DNA of 64,000 nt from Rhodoferax sp. (GCA_024235935.1 JACKLL010000006.1:1-64000), one strand, 5' to 3'; counted from the first letter of the stretch, positions 1-9,094 are shown. Notes: generated by a model from the letters alone, not told the origin. Numbers and translations are program-made.

Positions 1-234
1 GCCGCCGGTGCGGTTCACGACCGTGACCGGCTGGCCCAGTTCCTTCTCAAGCAGGCTGGCGATGATGCGGGCCGTGGCATCGGTGCCACCACCGGCGCCC
101 CAGGGGCAAACCATCGTGATCGGCCGGGTCGGGTAATTCTGCGCAGTCGCGGGCAAAGCGGCGGCGACGAGGGCCAGTCCAGCGACGACGCCAGCGGTGC
201 GGGCGACAAATGAGCGACGGGATTTTTGTGGCAT
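1..234 (-). CDS. TTT (Bug/TctC family) substrate-binding receptor, N-terminal part
   Basis: This is the first 78 residues of a periplasmic receptor; the rest runs off the left edge. It opens with MPQKSRRSFVAR, a hydrophobic stretch and an ATAQ signal-peptidase site near residue 32, and then YPTRPITMVCPWGAGGGTDA. Bug/TctC proteins bind small carboxylates or aromatic acids and deliver them to the TctAB membrane subunits. The pattern YPxRPI...PxGAGGxTD, followed by LGQPVTVVN, is diagnostic of the family. The start is supported by AAGGAG seven bases upstream. No TctA or TctB gene is visible in the window, so its partner is elsewhere. The ligand cannot be predicted from this fragment. Confidence 0.9.
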   Translation of the reverse strand, partial: MPQKSRRSFVARTAGVVAGLALVAAALPATAQNYPTRPITMVCPWGAGGGTDATARIIASLLEKELGQPVTVVNRTGG

Positions 235-481
235 GGATGTCTCCTTGGAAAGAATGGGGGCAACAACAGGTCGAAGCCGCCAATCTATCGCGAATCCACG
301 CCCGGCGCATTAGGGTGAACCATAGTATCGTATGACGATTGAATGAACACCTGCGTGTTCGGATCGCGTGCCGAGCACGCGCAATCGTGGGGTGCGCCCG
401 CGGCGCGCGCATGCCTGTCGCCGCAGCGCGTGTTCGGCAATGCCGCATGCAAGGCACGGCGGCAGGTGCGTGCCAAAGGCG

Positions 482-925
482 TCAGGCGCCCAGCTGGTCC
501 TCGTCGATCCGGCGCTCGGCCGCGCGCCGCGTCAGCAGCACGATGAGAATGCCGGCAGCGGCTGTGGTGGCCAGTGCCGGAGAGGAGGCCAGTGTCTGCG
601 CCAGACCGTCCAGCACCTGGCTTCCGGCCTGCTGCGCGCGCTCGACCAGGCTGACAACGTCGTTGGCGCGCACCTGCTGCAGGTCGTCCAGGCGTACATG
701 GAAGTTTGACCAGCCATCGCGAAATCGCATTCGGGCAAACAGGCCGTTCGCAACCACGATCAGCGGCATCACACCCAGTGTGGGCAGCAAAAACTGCAGC
801 AAGCGGGCCTTGTCGGCGGCCGGTGCAGCCGTATAGACCTCGCCGACCAGCTGCGGCACCGAGACCTCGTCGACGTGGCAGCCCGGCAGGGCATCTGCGG
901 ACTGTTCCTGCATATCGTCCCTCAT
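482..925 (-). CDS. Small membrane protein of unknown function
   Basis: This 147-residue protein is not recognised. The N-terminal half is soluble and acidic (MRDDMQEQSADALPG). A hydrophobic segment lies near residues 45-65 (LLPTLGVMPLIVVANGLF), and a second near the C terminus (ALATTAAAGILIVLLTRR) precedes a charged tail. It probably sits in the inner membrane. The start was chosen at 925 because GGGAG lies seven bases upstream; an in-frame ATG at 949 is less likely. It is divergent from the deacylase-like gene that follows. Coding quality is plausible, but no family is assigned. Confidence 0.6.
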   Translation of the reverse strand: MRDDMQEQSADALPGCHVDEVSVPQLVGEVYTAAPAADKARLLQFLLPTLGVMPLIVVANGLFARMRFRDGWSNFHVRLDDLQQVRANDVVSLVERAQQAGSQVLDGLAQTLASSPALATTAAAGILIVLLTRRAAERRIDEDQLGA

Positions 926-1113
926 CGTGCATCTCCCGTGCATGGGCACAAGAGCCTGTGTGCCTTGTGCCAGAACGATTCTGCGCAGGGGCGCTTAGGT
1001 GAAGCTTAGGGAAGGGCAAACCGGTCCTCGAAACCGCGCGCAGGCGCAGTGGTTTTGCGCCCACCTGGCTTCAGGGCCTAGACTTGATTGGTCAAAACCT
1101 CCCGAGCCGCACC

Positions 1114-2064
1114 ATGCCCGACGCTTGCGCCCCGTTCGAAGTCCTGCCCCGCGACCTGTCCCCGTACCGGGCCGGAAATACCGGCATCGACTATGTACAC
1201 CGTTTCGCGTCCGGCCGGCCCGGCCCGCATGTGATGGTCAATGCGCTGACCCACGGCAACGAGTTCTGCGGCATGGTGGCGGCCTGCCATCTGCTGGACA
1301 ACAACGTGCGGCCCGCCATCGGTACCTTGACCGTGAGCTTTGCCAACGTCGAGGCATACGAGAGCTTCGACCCGGCGGATCCGTTTGCCAGCCGGCAGAT
1401 CACCCACAACCTCAACCGCATCTGGTCCGACGAATGGCTCGGCGGCGACACAGACAGCGAGGAGTTGCGCCGCGCCCGTGCCATGCGCCCGGCCGTGGCG
1501 CTGGCCGACCATATCCTGGACATCCACTCGACCAGCCGCGACGTCGAGCCGTTCTGGGTCTACCCGGATTTCGCGCGCAACGCGCAGGTGGCAAGCGCGT
1601 TGCCGCGCCCCGCTGTCCATCTGGTCATGCCCAGCGGCCTGGGCTCGGGAACGCCGCTGATCCAGCATGGCCGCCACAACCGGGAAGACGGGCCCGGTGC
1701 CGCGCTGGTGGTCGAATGCGGGCAGCACTTCAAGCAGTCCAGCGCCGACCTGGCGGTCGCCGTTGCCTATGACTTCCTCGGCCATTTCGGCCTGGTCGAC
1801 CGTGCGCCGCCCAGCAGCGCTTCGCCGGCGCCACGCCGCTTCGAGCTGCTGCGCACGCATGTCATTGCCACCCCCGATTTCGCCTTCACACGGCCCGTGA
1901 TCGGCTTCGAGACCTTCGCCCAGGGCGAACTGATCGCAACCGATGGCGCGCTCGAGATCCGCGCGCCCTGCGACGACTGCACGATCTTCATGCCGGCACG
2001 CGAAGCCATCGTCGGACGCGAGGGGGTGTACCTGACGCGGCCGATGGTGCAGACCACCGATTGA
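1114..2064 (+). CDS. Succinylglutamate desuccinylase/aspartoacylase family zinc hydrolase
   Basis: This predicted metallo-acylase of the M14-like AstE/AspA family has 316 residues. These enzymes remove an acyl group from an N-acylated amino acid. The Zn-binding signature HGNE is near residue 46, and a second histidine lies in DIHST near residue 130; together these supply the usual two histidines and one glutamate. The GHF(G/N) and C-terminal beta-domain regions look intact. An upstream TTG start at 1084 is possible, but the ATG at 1114 fits the family better. It is alone on the plus strand between two transporter-receptor regions, so an N-acyl amino acid or amide substrate is an inference only. 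Confidence 0.8.
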   Translation: MPDACAPFEVLPRDLSPYRAGNTGIDYVHRFASGRPGPHVMVNALTHGNEFCGMVAACHLLDNNVRPAIGTLTVSFANVEAYESFDPADPFASRQITHNLNRIWSDEWLGGDTDSEELRRARAMRPAVALADHILDIHSTSRDVEPFWVYPDFARNAQVASALPRPAVHLVMPSGLGSGTPLIQHGRHNREDGPGAALVVECGQHFKQSSADLAVAVAYDFLGHFGLVDRAPPSSASPAPRRFELLRTHVIATPDFAFTRPVIGFETFAQGELIATDGALEIRAPCDDCTIFMPAREAIVGREGVYLTRPMVQTTD

Positions 2065-2146
2065 GCGCCCCTTGCTGCCGCAGGTCGCACACGCACTGCG
2101 AAGCGCGCCCCATCGCACCTGTTGGCGGGTGCGCCTGCGGCCCATG

Positions 2147-2178
2147 AAAAAGGCCGCCTGCGTAAACCGCGGCGGCCT
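2147..2178 (-). terminator. Rho-independent terminator of the 2205-3580 operon
   Basis: Read on the minus strand, an eight-base-pair stem (AGGCCGCC with GGCGGCCT) encloses a 12-base loop and runs directly into a run of T residues. It lies just past the stop codon of the TTT receptor gene and probably ends that transcript. Confidence 0.75.
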
Positions 2179-2204
2179 GGGGGACAAACCCGTGCAGGGG
2201 GTGG

Positions 2205-3203
2205 TCAGTCGACCTTGACCCCGGTGCGCTTGATCACCGGCGTCATCACGCGCAGCTCGGTCTGCATGAAGTTCGCCAGGTCCTGCGTCGAGCCGCCGAT
2301 CGGTTCCATGTAGTAGGAATTGAGTTTTTCCTTCACATCGGGCATGGCCAGGATGGTGTTGATCTCCTGGTTCATCCGCTGCACGATGGCATCGGGTGTG
2401 CTGCTCGGTGCCATCAGCGCCATCCAGGCCAGGTTCTCGATCTCGGGCAGACCGGCTTCCTTCATGGTCGGGATGTCGGGCATCATCGAGCTGCGCTTCG
2501 CGGTGGAGACCGCCAATGCGCGCAGCTTGCCGCTCTTCACATGCGGCATCACCGCCACGCCCGGCACGCAGGCGAACTGCACCTCGCCCTGCAGCACCGC
2601 CAGCACCGACAGCGGCGACGACGCGTACGGAATGTGCACGGCGAAGGTGTCGGTCTTGACCTTGAGCAGTTCGACGCCCAGTTGCGACAGGCTGCCGACG
2701 CCGGTGGACGAGAAGTTGAACTTGCCCGGGTCCTTCTTCATCGCTGCGACCAGTTCCTTGAGCGAGGTGATGCCGGAGTCGGCACGCACCGCACACACAT
2801 TGGGCTGACCACCGGCCAGAATGACCGGGCGCAGTTCCTTGAACGGGTCGTAGCTCAGGTTGGAGTACAGCACGGTGTTGTAGACCAGCGGACCATTGGT
2901 GCTGATCACATAGCTGTAGCCGTCACCGGCCGCCTTGGCCACGACGCCGGTCCCGGTATTGCCGCCCGCACCGGCGCGGTTCTCGACGATCACCGGCTGG
3001 CCCAGCTTGGCGCTGAGCTTGTCACCCATCAGTCGCGCAATGACGTCCGGCGACGAGCCGGCGCCATACGGCACGACGATGCGGATCGGCTTGTTCGGCC
3101 AGTCGGACTGCGCCAGCGTGGCGCTGCCGGCAAGCGCCAGCGAAACAACGGCACTGGCCTTGAGCACGGTGGCCAGCAGAGGGAATTTCAGAAGATGTCT
3201 CAT
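2205..3203 (-). CDS. TTT (Bug/TctC family) substrate-binding receptor
   Basis: This complete 332-residue periplasmic receptor has an N-terminal signal peptide (cleavage likely after ATLAQ near residue 31). The mature start DWPNKPIRIVVPYGAGSSPD is the family signature. Later it has VIVENRAGAGGNTGT and a central FNFSSTGVGS loop, as expected for Bug proteins with two alpha/beta lobes. Its ATG overlaps the stop codon of the upstream chorismate mutase gene (ATGA), so the two are translated together. That pairing suggests uptake of a compound linked to aromatic or carboxylate metabolism, but the ligand is not readable. A terminator follows at 2147-2178. Confidence 0.92.
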   Translation of the reverse strand: MRHLLKFPLLATVLKASAVVSLALAGSATLAQSDWPNKPIRIVVPYGAGSSPDVIARLMGDKLSAKLGQPVIVENRAGAGGNTGTGVVAKAAGDGYSYVISTNGPLVYNTVLYSNLSYDPFKELRPVILAGGQPNVCAVRADSGITSLKELVAAMKKDPGKFNFSSTGVGSLSQLGVELLKVKTDTFAVHIPYASSPLSVLAVLQGEVQFACVPGVAVMPHVKSGKLRALAVSTAKRSSMMPDIPTMKEAGLPEIENLAWMALMAPSSTPDAIVQRMNQEINTILAMPDVKEKLNSYYMEPIGGSTQDLANFMQTELRVMTPVIKRTGVKVD

Positions 3204-3580
3204 CGGGTCGGGATCCTTTCGGTTGCATGGAAAAAGCGGTCTTCGCCGGCAATGAAACCGGCGACCAGGGTGCGGTAGGTCGACTCGATGACATCGGCCA
3301 GACCCGGGAATTTTTCTTCGTGAGCCTGCGCCAGTGCCCGCACCTTGGCGAACACCTGGGCCTGGCGTGCCGGTGCGGAAACCTGGAAGGCATCCTGCTT
3401 GAACCGGGTCGCATCGCGCACGCACAGGGCACGTTCGGCCAGCAGGGCCACGATCTGGGCGTCGAGGGCATCGATGCGCACGCGCAGATCACCGAGGGTC
3501 TGAGCCTGCGGCACATAGTCGGGGTCGGTGAATCGCCGTACTGGCGCGCCGGCGGGATCCGGCTCCGTGGAAGTGCTCAT
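3200..3580 (-). CDS. Chorismate mutase (AroQ-type) domain protein
   Basis: The protein has 126 residues and looks like a small all-helical AroQ-class chorismate mutase, which converts chorismate to prephenate. The first-helix signature LRVRIDALDAQIVALLAER is at about residues 32-50, followed by RDATRFK. A later helix carries RQAQVFAKVRALA, which matches the conserved R...V..R region. There is no signal peptide, so it should be cytoplasmic. It is unusual in being coupled by an ATGA overlap to a transporter receptor rather than to shikimate or phenylalanine genes. Isochorismate-pyruvate lyase-like activity (as in PchB) is an alternative that sequence alone cannot exclude. Confidence 0.75.
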   Translation of the reverse strand: MSTSTEPDPAGAPVRRFTDPDYVPQAQTLGDLRVRIDALDAQIVALLAERALCVRDATRFKQDAFQVSAPARQAQVFAKVRALAQAHEEKFPGLADVIESTYRTLVAGFIAGEDRFFHATERIPTR

Positions 3581-3664
3581 CTGTGTCTGCGCTCTCTTTC
3601 CAGGAGCGCCATCGAAAAAACGTCGAGCTTAACAAACATGTCCGCGTGCACGGACACGGTGCAC

Positions 3665-4324
3665 TCAAAGGCGGCGGTATACGCAGAACACGCCGTCAGG
3701 CAACTGCGAGCTATCGTAATGGCGATCGTGGGTAGTCAGCACTTCGGCGATGCGGCCACTGGCCTGCAGCCGGGCCAACGTGTCTTTGAATCCCAAAGGC
3801 TCCCAGACCTCGAGCTTGACGGTGAACGCGAACGGCGCACCCAGCGCCAGCACCCGGAACACCTCGTCCAGACAACGCGCATCCACATGGCCGTGGGTGA
3901 ATGTGCCGGAGCAGCTGGCACCCGCATAGCTGCGATCGGGAATGGGCAGCGGCGCATTCAGGTCGGCCGTGATGAAGTTGCGGTACACGTTGCGCCGGGC
4001 CGCCACCTGCATCATCTCGGGCGACAGGTCCAGTCCATCGATGGCCGTGAAGCCCAGCTCACCGAGCTTGTGACCGGCCAGACCAGTGCCACATCCGATG
4101 TCCAGCACCAGCGCCTGGCGATCGGACAGATGCTCGCCCAGCAGCCGCGCCACCACCGCCGGCGAGCGGTAGCCCAGGCCCTGCAGCATGGTGTCGTCAT
4201 ACGTTTCCGCCCAGTCACGGTAAAGCGCACGCGACTGCGCATCGCCGTCCAGCGCATAGGCCCGCTCCAGCAAGGCGGCGGCCTCGGGACTGACATTGGC
4301 AGGGATGTTGCGTGCAATGGCCAT
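3665..4324 (-). CDS. Class I SAM-dependent methyltransferase
   Basis: This cytoplasmic protein of 219 residues has a Rossmann-type SAM-binding fold. Motif I, VLDIGCGTGLAG, is near residues 70-81; the acidic end of strand 2 is in DGLDLSPEM; and a motif near FITADLNAPLP follows. It resembles proteins annotated as methyltransferase-like 27 (Williams-Beuren-type) with the pattern RDWAETYDDTM. A longer start at 4399 was rejected because family homology begins at MAIARN. The substrate is unknown. It is flanked by the chorismate mutase and sulfatase genes on the same strand, but the gaps are too large to claim an operon. Confidence 0.8.
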   Translation of the reverse strand: MAIARNIPANVSPEAAALLERAYALDGDAQSRALYRDWAETYDDTMLQGLGYRSPAVVARLLGEHLSDRQALVLDIGCGTGLAGHKLGELGFTAIDGLDLSPEMMQVAARRNVYRNFITADLNAPLPIPDRSYAGASCSGTFTHGHVDARCLDEVFRVLALGAPFAFTVKLEVWEPLGFKDTLARLQASGRIAEVLTTHDRHYDSSQLPDGVFCVYRRL

Positions 4325-4468
4325 CGGACCAGTGTAGGCCGATGAAGCCTGGGGGGCAACCCGCGTCCCGACACCGGCGTCCCGACACCCAATCTCCACG
4401 GCGCCGGATCACCAGGTCCCGGCGAACGATCTCCGGTGGAGCCATGCGTACGGGCGAGCAATTGACTC

Positions 4469-6052
4469 TCAGGCCATCGCATCCGGATACGGACTGCCAT
4501 CGGCCGCAGCCAGCATCGCCCTTGCCAGTTGCTCCGACAAACCCTGGCGCAGCGGCAGTGACGCGGCGTCGAACCACAGGTTGCGCAATTCCAGCGGATC
4601 CTTCGACAGGTCATAGAGTTCGCCCCAGTCCTGCCCGTCATACAGGGTGAGACGGTACCGGTGGTCGCGCAGCGTGCGCATGCGCACGCGCCGGTCCATG
4701 CCGAAATCGCGGCGCTGGCTTTCTTCCTCGATCAGCAGGCGGTCACGCACCTGTGCCGAAATGCCGTCGACCAAGGGCAGCAAGGACTGGCCCTGCATGC
4801 CATTGGCCGGCGCCAGACCCGCACGGGCGAGCACGGTGGGTGCGATGTCGATGGTCTGCGCCAGCGCCGGCGTGCGCGTGCCAGTCGATGCAGCGGCGGC
4901 AGGGTCGCGCCAGATAAAGGGCACCCGTGTCAGCGCCGGGTAGTGGAGCCCGCCCTTGAACAGCAACCCACGTTCGCCAAGCAAGTCACCGTGATCGCTG
5001 GTGAACATCACCACCGTGTTGTCGGCCAGGCCCAGGTGCTCGAGCCGCGCCAATACCTGGCCGATCGCGTCGTCGATAAGGGCCAGGCTTCCGTAGTTCA
5101 GCGCAATCGCCTCGCGTGCTTCCTGTTCGCTGCAGGCGAAACTTCCGTGGCCCGGACGAAACGCCGGGTTGGCACGCCGTTGTTCACGCAGATATTCCAG
5201 CGGTGGCGGCGGGTCGACCAGTTCGGCATCGAATGACGATGGCAGCGACACATCGCCAGGCTTGAACATGTCCCAGTACTTGCCCGGTGGCGTGAACGGA
5301 TGGTGCGGGTCCGGAAACGAGCACTGAAGAAAAAATGGCGCGTCGCCCTGCGCGTAGCTGGCCAGCGTGTCGCAGGTCCGGTCGGCGATGAACCGCGTCG
5401 GATAGAGCTCCTCGGGCACGCGGGTGCGCCAGGCCTGGCCCAGCAGGCCGAGGTGCAGACCCGGCGTGGGAATGGCGTTGTCCGGACCGATCAGCCGGTC
5501 GGCGTCGGGCACTTGCTGGCGCAGCCAGCGGCGCCAATGCCCGTGCTGCTGGTCCGCATGGCCAATGGTCAGCACCACATCCTCGAAGCCGTAGTACGGC
5601 AGGTCCAGCTCGAAGCTCGGGTCGTCCTGCCAGCGTTTCCAGACTTCCTGGCCATAAGATCCTGGATACGATCGCAGCGCGTCATGCGCCAGGCGCTGAC
5701 CCTGCGCGGGCCAGATGGCGGGCATGTTCGTGATGTTCTGCAGATGCGACTTGCCCACCAGCGCGGTGCGCCAGCCCGCCGCGCGCAATGTCTCGACAAA
5801 AGTCCGCTCGCCAAGGGACAACTGGCGGCCATTCATCTGCAAGCCGTGCACACTGGGCAGGCGCCCGGTCATCAACGAAGCGCGGTTGGGCTGGCAAATC
5901 GGGGTGGCAACATGAAAGTCGTCGAAGCGGCAACCGGCGGTGGCCAGTGCATCGATGTGCGGCGTGCGAACGTCCGGATTGCCGTAGCAACCCAGGTGGT
6001 CGGCGCGGTGCTGGTCGGTGACGAACAGCAGGAAGCTGGGTTGCTTTGCCAT
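4469..6052 (-). CDS. Sulfatase / arylsulfatase family hydrolase
   Basis: This 527-residue type I sulfatase is expected to hydrolyse a sulfate (or related) ester. The metal-binding N terminus has the DQHRAD motif (D13, Q14). C53 in PICQPNRASLMTGR matches the C-x-P-x-R motif that formylglycine-generating enzyme modifies. Further conserved segments are VGKSHLQN, DPHHPF, and FTSDHGDLLGERG with its metal-binding D-H pair. There is no signal peptide, so it is probably cytoplasmic, which points to an imported substrate. It lies 13 bases downstream of a TTT receptor gene and is probably co-transcribed with it. A phosphonate monoester hydrolase-like activity is an alternative. Confidence 0.88.
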   Translation of the reverse strand: MAKQPSFLLFVTDQHRADHLGCYGNPDVRTPHIDALATAGCRFDDFHVATPICQPNRASLMTGRLPSVHGLQMNGRQLSLGERTFVETLRAAGWRTALVGKSHLQNITNMPAIWPAQGQRLAHDALRSYPGSYGQEVWKRWQDDPSFELDLPYYGFEDVVLTIGHADQQHGHWRRWLRQQVPDADRLIGPDNAIPTPGLHLGLLGQAWRTRVPEELYPTRFIADRTCDTLASYAQGDAPFFLQCSFPDPHHPFTPPGKYWDMFKPGDVSLPSSFDAELVDPPPPLEYLREQRRANPAFRPGHGSFACSEQEAREAIALNYGSLALIDDAIGQVLARLEHLGLADNTVVMFTSDHGDLLGERGLLFKGGLHYPALTRVPFIWRDPAAAASTGTRTPALAQTIDIAPTVLARAGLAPANGMQGQSLLPLVDGISAQVRDRLLIEEESQRRDFGMDRRVRMRTLRDHRYRLTLYDGQDWGELYDLSKDPLELRNLWFDAASLPLRQGLSEQLARAMLAAADGSPYPDAMA

Positions 6053-6065
6053 GGCGCGATCGTCG

Positions 6066-7055
6066 TCAGTCGGCCTTGATGTTCAGCTCCTTGGCCAAGG
6101 TGCCATAGCGCTGGTTGTCGGCTTTCATGAAGTCGGCCAGCACCTGCGCAGAACCGCCCAGCACCTCGACGCCGGCATTGCCGAGCTTTTCTCGCACGTC
6201 CGCCATCTTCAGCACCTCGTTGATCTCCTGGTTGATGCGCTGGATCGCCGCCTGCGGCGTGCCCGTGGGCGCAAACACACCATACCAGGCGTTGACCTCG
6301 ACGTTGGGTACACCTTGCTCGGTCGCAGTCGGTATCGACGGCATCAGGGCGGAGCGCGACTTTTCGGTCAGCGCCAATGGCACCAGTTTGCCGGACTTGA
6401 CATGCTGGATCGCACCGCCAAGACCGGTGAACAGCAGCTTCACTTCGCCGCCCAGCGCCGCGGTGATGGACGGCGCCACTCCGCGGTACGGCACATGCAG
6501 CAGGTCGACGCCGGCCGACTTCTTGAGCATCTCGCCGGCAAAGTGCATCGGCGAGCCGTTGCCGGGGCTGCCATAGGCAATACCAGGCGTCTTGCGGGCC
6601 GCGTCCAGCGCTTCCTCGAGCGTCTTCACGCCCATTTGCGGGCTGGCCACCAGCACCAGTGGCGTGGTCGCCGGGGCAATCACCGGGACCAGATCCTTGT
6701 TCACATCGACGCCACCCGCAGCGCCCGGCGACAGCACATGGGGCGAGATGGCCATCGTGCTCGGGGTCAGCAGCAGGGTGTGACCGTCCGGCGCAGCCTT
6801 GGCAACGGCACTGGCACCCAGCAGGGCACCGGCGCCGGGCTTGTTCTCCACCACCACGGCCTGGCCCAGGCGCGGCGCCAGTTTGGCCGCCAGCAGGCGG
6901 GCCGTGATGTCGGGCCCTGCGCCGGCCGGGAACGGCACGACGATGGTGACCGTGCGCGACGGAAAGTCCTGCGCCCACGCCATCAGCGGCAATGCACTGG
7001 CAAGCAGCGGGACCAGGGTGTGAAGTGCAAAGCTGCGGCGGTTCAAGCGTTTCAT
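6066..7055 (-). CDS. TTT (Bug/TctC family) substrate-binding receptor
   Basis: This periplasmic receptor has 329 residues. A twin-arginine-like start (KRLNRRSF) precedes a hydrophobic signal segment that ends at MAWAQ, followed by DFPSRTVTIVVPFPAGAGPD. The VVVENKPGAGALLG segment and the IAYGSPGNGS loop are family-typical. It precedes the sulfatase gene by 13 bases, suggesting uptake of a sulfated or sulfatase-derived carboxylate; this is an inference. It follows the FAD hydroxylase gene by 58 bases, so it may be the tail of the large catabolic operon. Confidence 0.92.
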   Translation of the reverse strand: MKRLNRRSFALHTLVPLLASALPLMAWAQDFPSRTVTIVVPFPAGAGPDITARLLAAKLAPRLGQAVVVENKPGAGALLGASAVAKAAPDGHTLLLTPSTMAISPHVLSPGAAGGVDVNKDLVPVIAPATTPLVLVASPQMGVKTLEEALDAARKTPGIAYGSPGNGSPMHFAGEMLKKSAGVDLLHVPYRGVAPSITAALGGEVKLLFTGLGGAIQHVKSGKLVPLALTEKSRSALMPSIPTATEQGVPNVEVNAWYGVFAPTGTPQAAIQRINQEINEVLKMADVREKLGNAGVEVLGGSAQVLADFMKADNQRYGTLAKELNIKAD

Positions 7056-7113
7056 CGGAGTTCCTGTCGCGGTGGTGAAGTTCGGATCGATTCCTGCGTG
7101 TGCAGCGCGTCGT

Positions 7114-8259
7114 TCAAACTGCGGGCAGCGCCACAGTCCAGGCATCGTAGCCATAGACCCAGTCGGCATTGCCCTGGGTTTTCATCCACTGATTGCCACG
7201 CGAGCCGATCTGGATCTTGGCCGTCCGCTCCTGGCGTGCGCCGGCATACACCTGCAGCGCGGCAGCCGCCTGTATGCGGTCGCTGGCCGGCCCCAGGCAA
7301 CGGCCCAGCACCACCGCATCCTCGATCGCCTGGCAGGCACCCTGCGCCATGAAGGGCAACATCGGATGGCAGGCATCGCCGAGTAGCGTGACATGCCCGC
7401 GCGACCACTGCGGCAGCGGCTCGCGTTCGTACAACGCGCTCTTGAGCGTTTCGTCACAGGCGTCGAGCAGCTTGCGCGCATTGGGATGGAAGTCGCGGTA
7501 GAAACTGCGCAGTTCGTCCACGTCGCCCGGGCTGGTCCAGGACTCCTCGTGCCAGGACTCCTGGCCGGTGGTCGCGAACACGAAGGTGTCGCGCCCCTGG
7601 TTCAGCGGGAAGGTCACGATCTGGCTCTGCGGATTCGGACCCCACCACTTCGTGAAGGCCTCGATCTCGGGCACGTCCTTGACCTTCTCGGTCGGCACCA
7701 CGGAGCGGAACGACACGACGCCGGTGAAGCGCGGACTCTCCGCGCCGAACAAGGCGCTGCGCACCTTGGAGTGGATGCCGTCAGCGCCGATGGCCACGTC
7801 GACGGTTTCCAGCGCACCGTCGTCGAACCGCAGTTCGACACCCGCGTCGGTCTCGCGCAGGCGCGACAGGCGCTTGCCGAAGCTCACCTGCTGCGCGGGC
7901 AGGGCATCGGTCAGGGCAGCCAGCACGTCGGCGCGGTGGATCGTGATCTGCGGTGCGCCGTATACCGTCTCTGCGATGTCGGACATGCCCAGGCGCGAGG
8001 TCTCGGCGCCGGTGTCCCAGTCGCGGCTGATGCGAAAGGTGGGCCGGGCACCCCGGGCGCGCACCGCCGCTCCGACCGCCGCGTCCAGCCCGTCGAGTGC
8101 GCGCACCGCATTGGGTGTGAGGTTGATGTCGGCACCGACACGGGCAAACTGCCCGGTCTGCTCGTAGACCTGCACACGGTGGCCGTGGCGAAGCAGGGCG
8201 ATCGCGGCCGCCAAACCGCCGACACCTCCGCCGATGATGGCAATGTTCAAAGTTGACAT
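7114..8259 (-). CDS. FAD-dependent aromatic hydroxylase (6-hydroxynicotinate/salicylate monooxygenase-like)
   Basis: This flavoprotein monooxygenase of 381 residues should insert one oxygen atom into an aromatic ring using NAD(P)H. The ADP-binding GGGVGG is at residues 10-15. The second FAD motif is IGADGIHSKVR, and the third is GDACHPMLPFMAQG, followed by the IEDAV helix. Its length and its end (DWVYGYDAWTV) resemble NicC-type 6-hydroxynicotinate 3-monooxygenases and 3-hydroxybenzoate hydroxylases. The start is fixed by AGGAG ahead of the ATG. It is in one minus-strand run with the Rieske oxygenase and the dioxygenase, so it probably prepares or channels a ring intermediate. Confidence 0.88.
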   Translation of the reverse strand: MSTLNIAIIGGGVGGLAAAIALLRHGHRVQVYEQTGQFARVGADINLTPNAVRALDGLDAAVGAAVRARGARPTFRISRDWDTGAETSRLGMSDIAETVYGAPQITIHRADVLAALTDALPAQQVSFGKRLSRLRETDAGVELRFDDGALETVDVAIGADGIHSKVRSALFGAESPRFTGVVSFRSVVPTEKVKDVPEIEAFTKWWGPNPQSQIVTFPLNQGRDTFVFATTGQESWHEESWTSPGDVDELRSFYRDFHPNARKLLDACDETLKSALYEREPLPQWSRGHVTLLGDACHPMLPFMAQGACQAIEDAVVLGRCLGPASDRIQAAAALQVYAGARQERTAKIQIGSRGNQWMKTQGNADWVYGYDAWTVALPAV

Positions 8260-8314
8260 GAAAGGAACTCCTCTTGAAGTCAGAGATTGCTGCGCGCGTC
8301 GCGGAACGTTCGCA

Positions 8315-9094
8315 TCAGAAGACGCCGCCGAACGAGCCGCCGTCGAGCAGCAGGTTCTGCCCATTGATGTAGCCGGCATGGGCGCTGCACAGGAAGGCGC
8401 AGGCAGCGCCGAACTCCTCCGGCCGGCCCAGGCGCCGGGCCGGGTGTTTGGCGATACGCGCGGCGCGGACCTCGTCCGCATCGCGTCCATCGCGCTTGGC
8501 CTGTGCTGCGAAATTGCCGGCCAGTCGTGCGGTGTCGAAGGTTCCTGGCAGCAGGTTGTTGATCGTCACGCCCTGCGCAACCGTGGAGCGCGCCAGCCCG
8601 GCCACGAAGCCGGTCAGCCCGCTGCGGGCACCGGTGGACAGGCCCAGTCCGTCCACTGGCGACTTGACGGCACTGGACGTGATGTTGACGATGCGCCCGA
8701 AGCCACGCACCATCATGCCGTCGACCAGCTGGCGGATGATGGCGATCGGCGCCAGCATGTTCGCGTCCAGCGCCGCCAGCCAGGTATCACGGCTCCAGTT
8801 GCGGAAATCGCCCGGCGGGGGGCCGCCGGCGTTGGTGACGACGATGTCGAATTCCGGATGGGCCGCGAAGATGCGCGCGCGGCCCTCGTCGGTCGTGACA
8901 TCCGCAGCCACCCAGTGCACCGGCGCCGAAGCGGTGGCGGCCAGCGCCTCGGCCGCGGCGCGCAGCGGCGCTTCGGTCCGCGCGACGATCACCAGTTCCA
9001 CACCCTCAACGGCCAGTGCCCTGGCGCAGGCCAGCCCGAGCCCGGCGCTGGCGCCACAGACCAGGGCCTTGCGCCCGGCGATTCCGAAATCCAT
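8315..9094 (-). CDS. SDR family protein lacking the usual YxxxK catalytic pair
   Basis: This short-chain dehydrogenase/reductase-like protein has 259 residues. The nucleotide-binding motif is degenerate (GASAGLGLA near residue 14) but present. TNAGGPPPGDF and the ITSS strand follow. At the position of the Tyr-x-x-x-Lys active site the sequence reads LSTGARSGLTGF, so tyrosine and lysine appear replaced by serine or threonine and arginine. I recall a subgroup annotated as 3-oxoacyl-ACP reductase with a similar NGAR motif, so this may be a family trait and not decay. The C terminus (YINGQNLLLDGG) is intact. It sits between the FAD hydroxylase and RidA genes. Confidence 0.85.
   Translation of the reverse strand: MDFGIAGRKALVCGASAGLGLACARALAVEGVELVIVARTEAPLRAAAEALAATASAPVHWVAADVTTDEGRARIFAAHPEFDIVVTNAGGPPPGDFRNWSRDTWLAALDANMLAPIAIIRQLVDGMMVRGFGRIVNITSSAVKSPVDGLGLSTGARSGLTGFVAGLARSTVAQGVTINNLLPGTFDTARLAGNFAAQAKRDGRDADEVRAARIAKHPARRLGRPEEFGAACAFLCSAHAGYINGQNLLLDGGSFGGVF

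Noticed and set aside
1078..2796. Minus-strand reading frame of 572 codons
   Set aside because: It runs antisense through the deacylase gene and out of frame through the TTT receptor gene; no protein family is visible.
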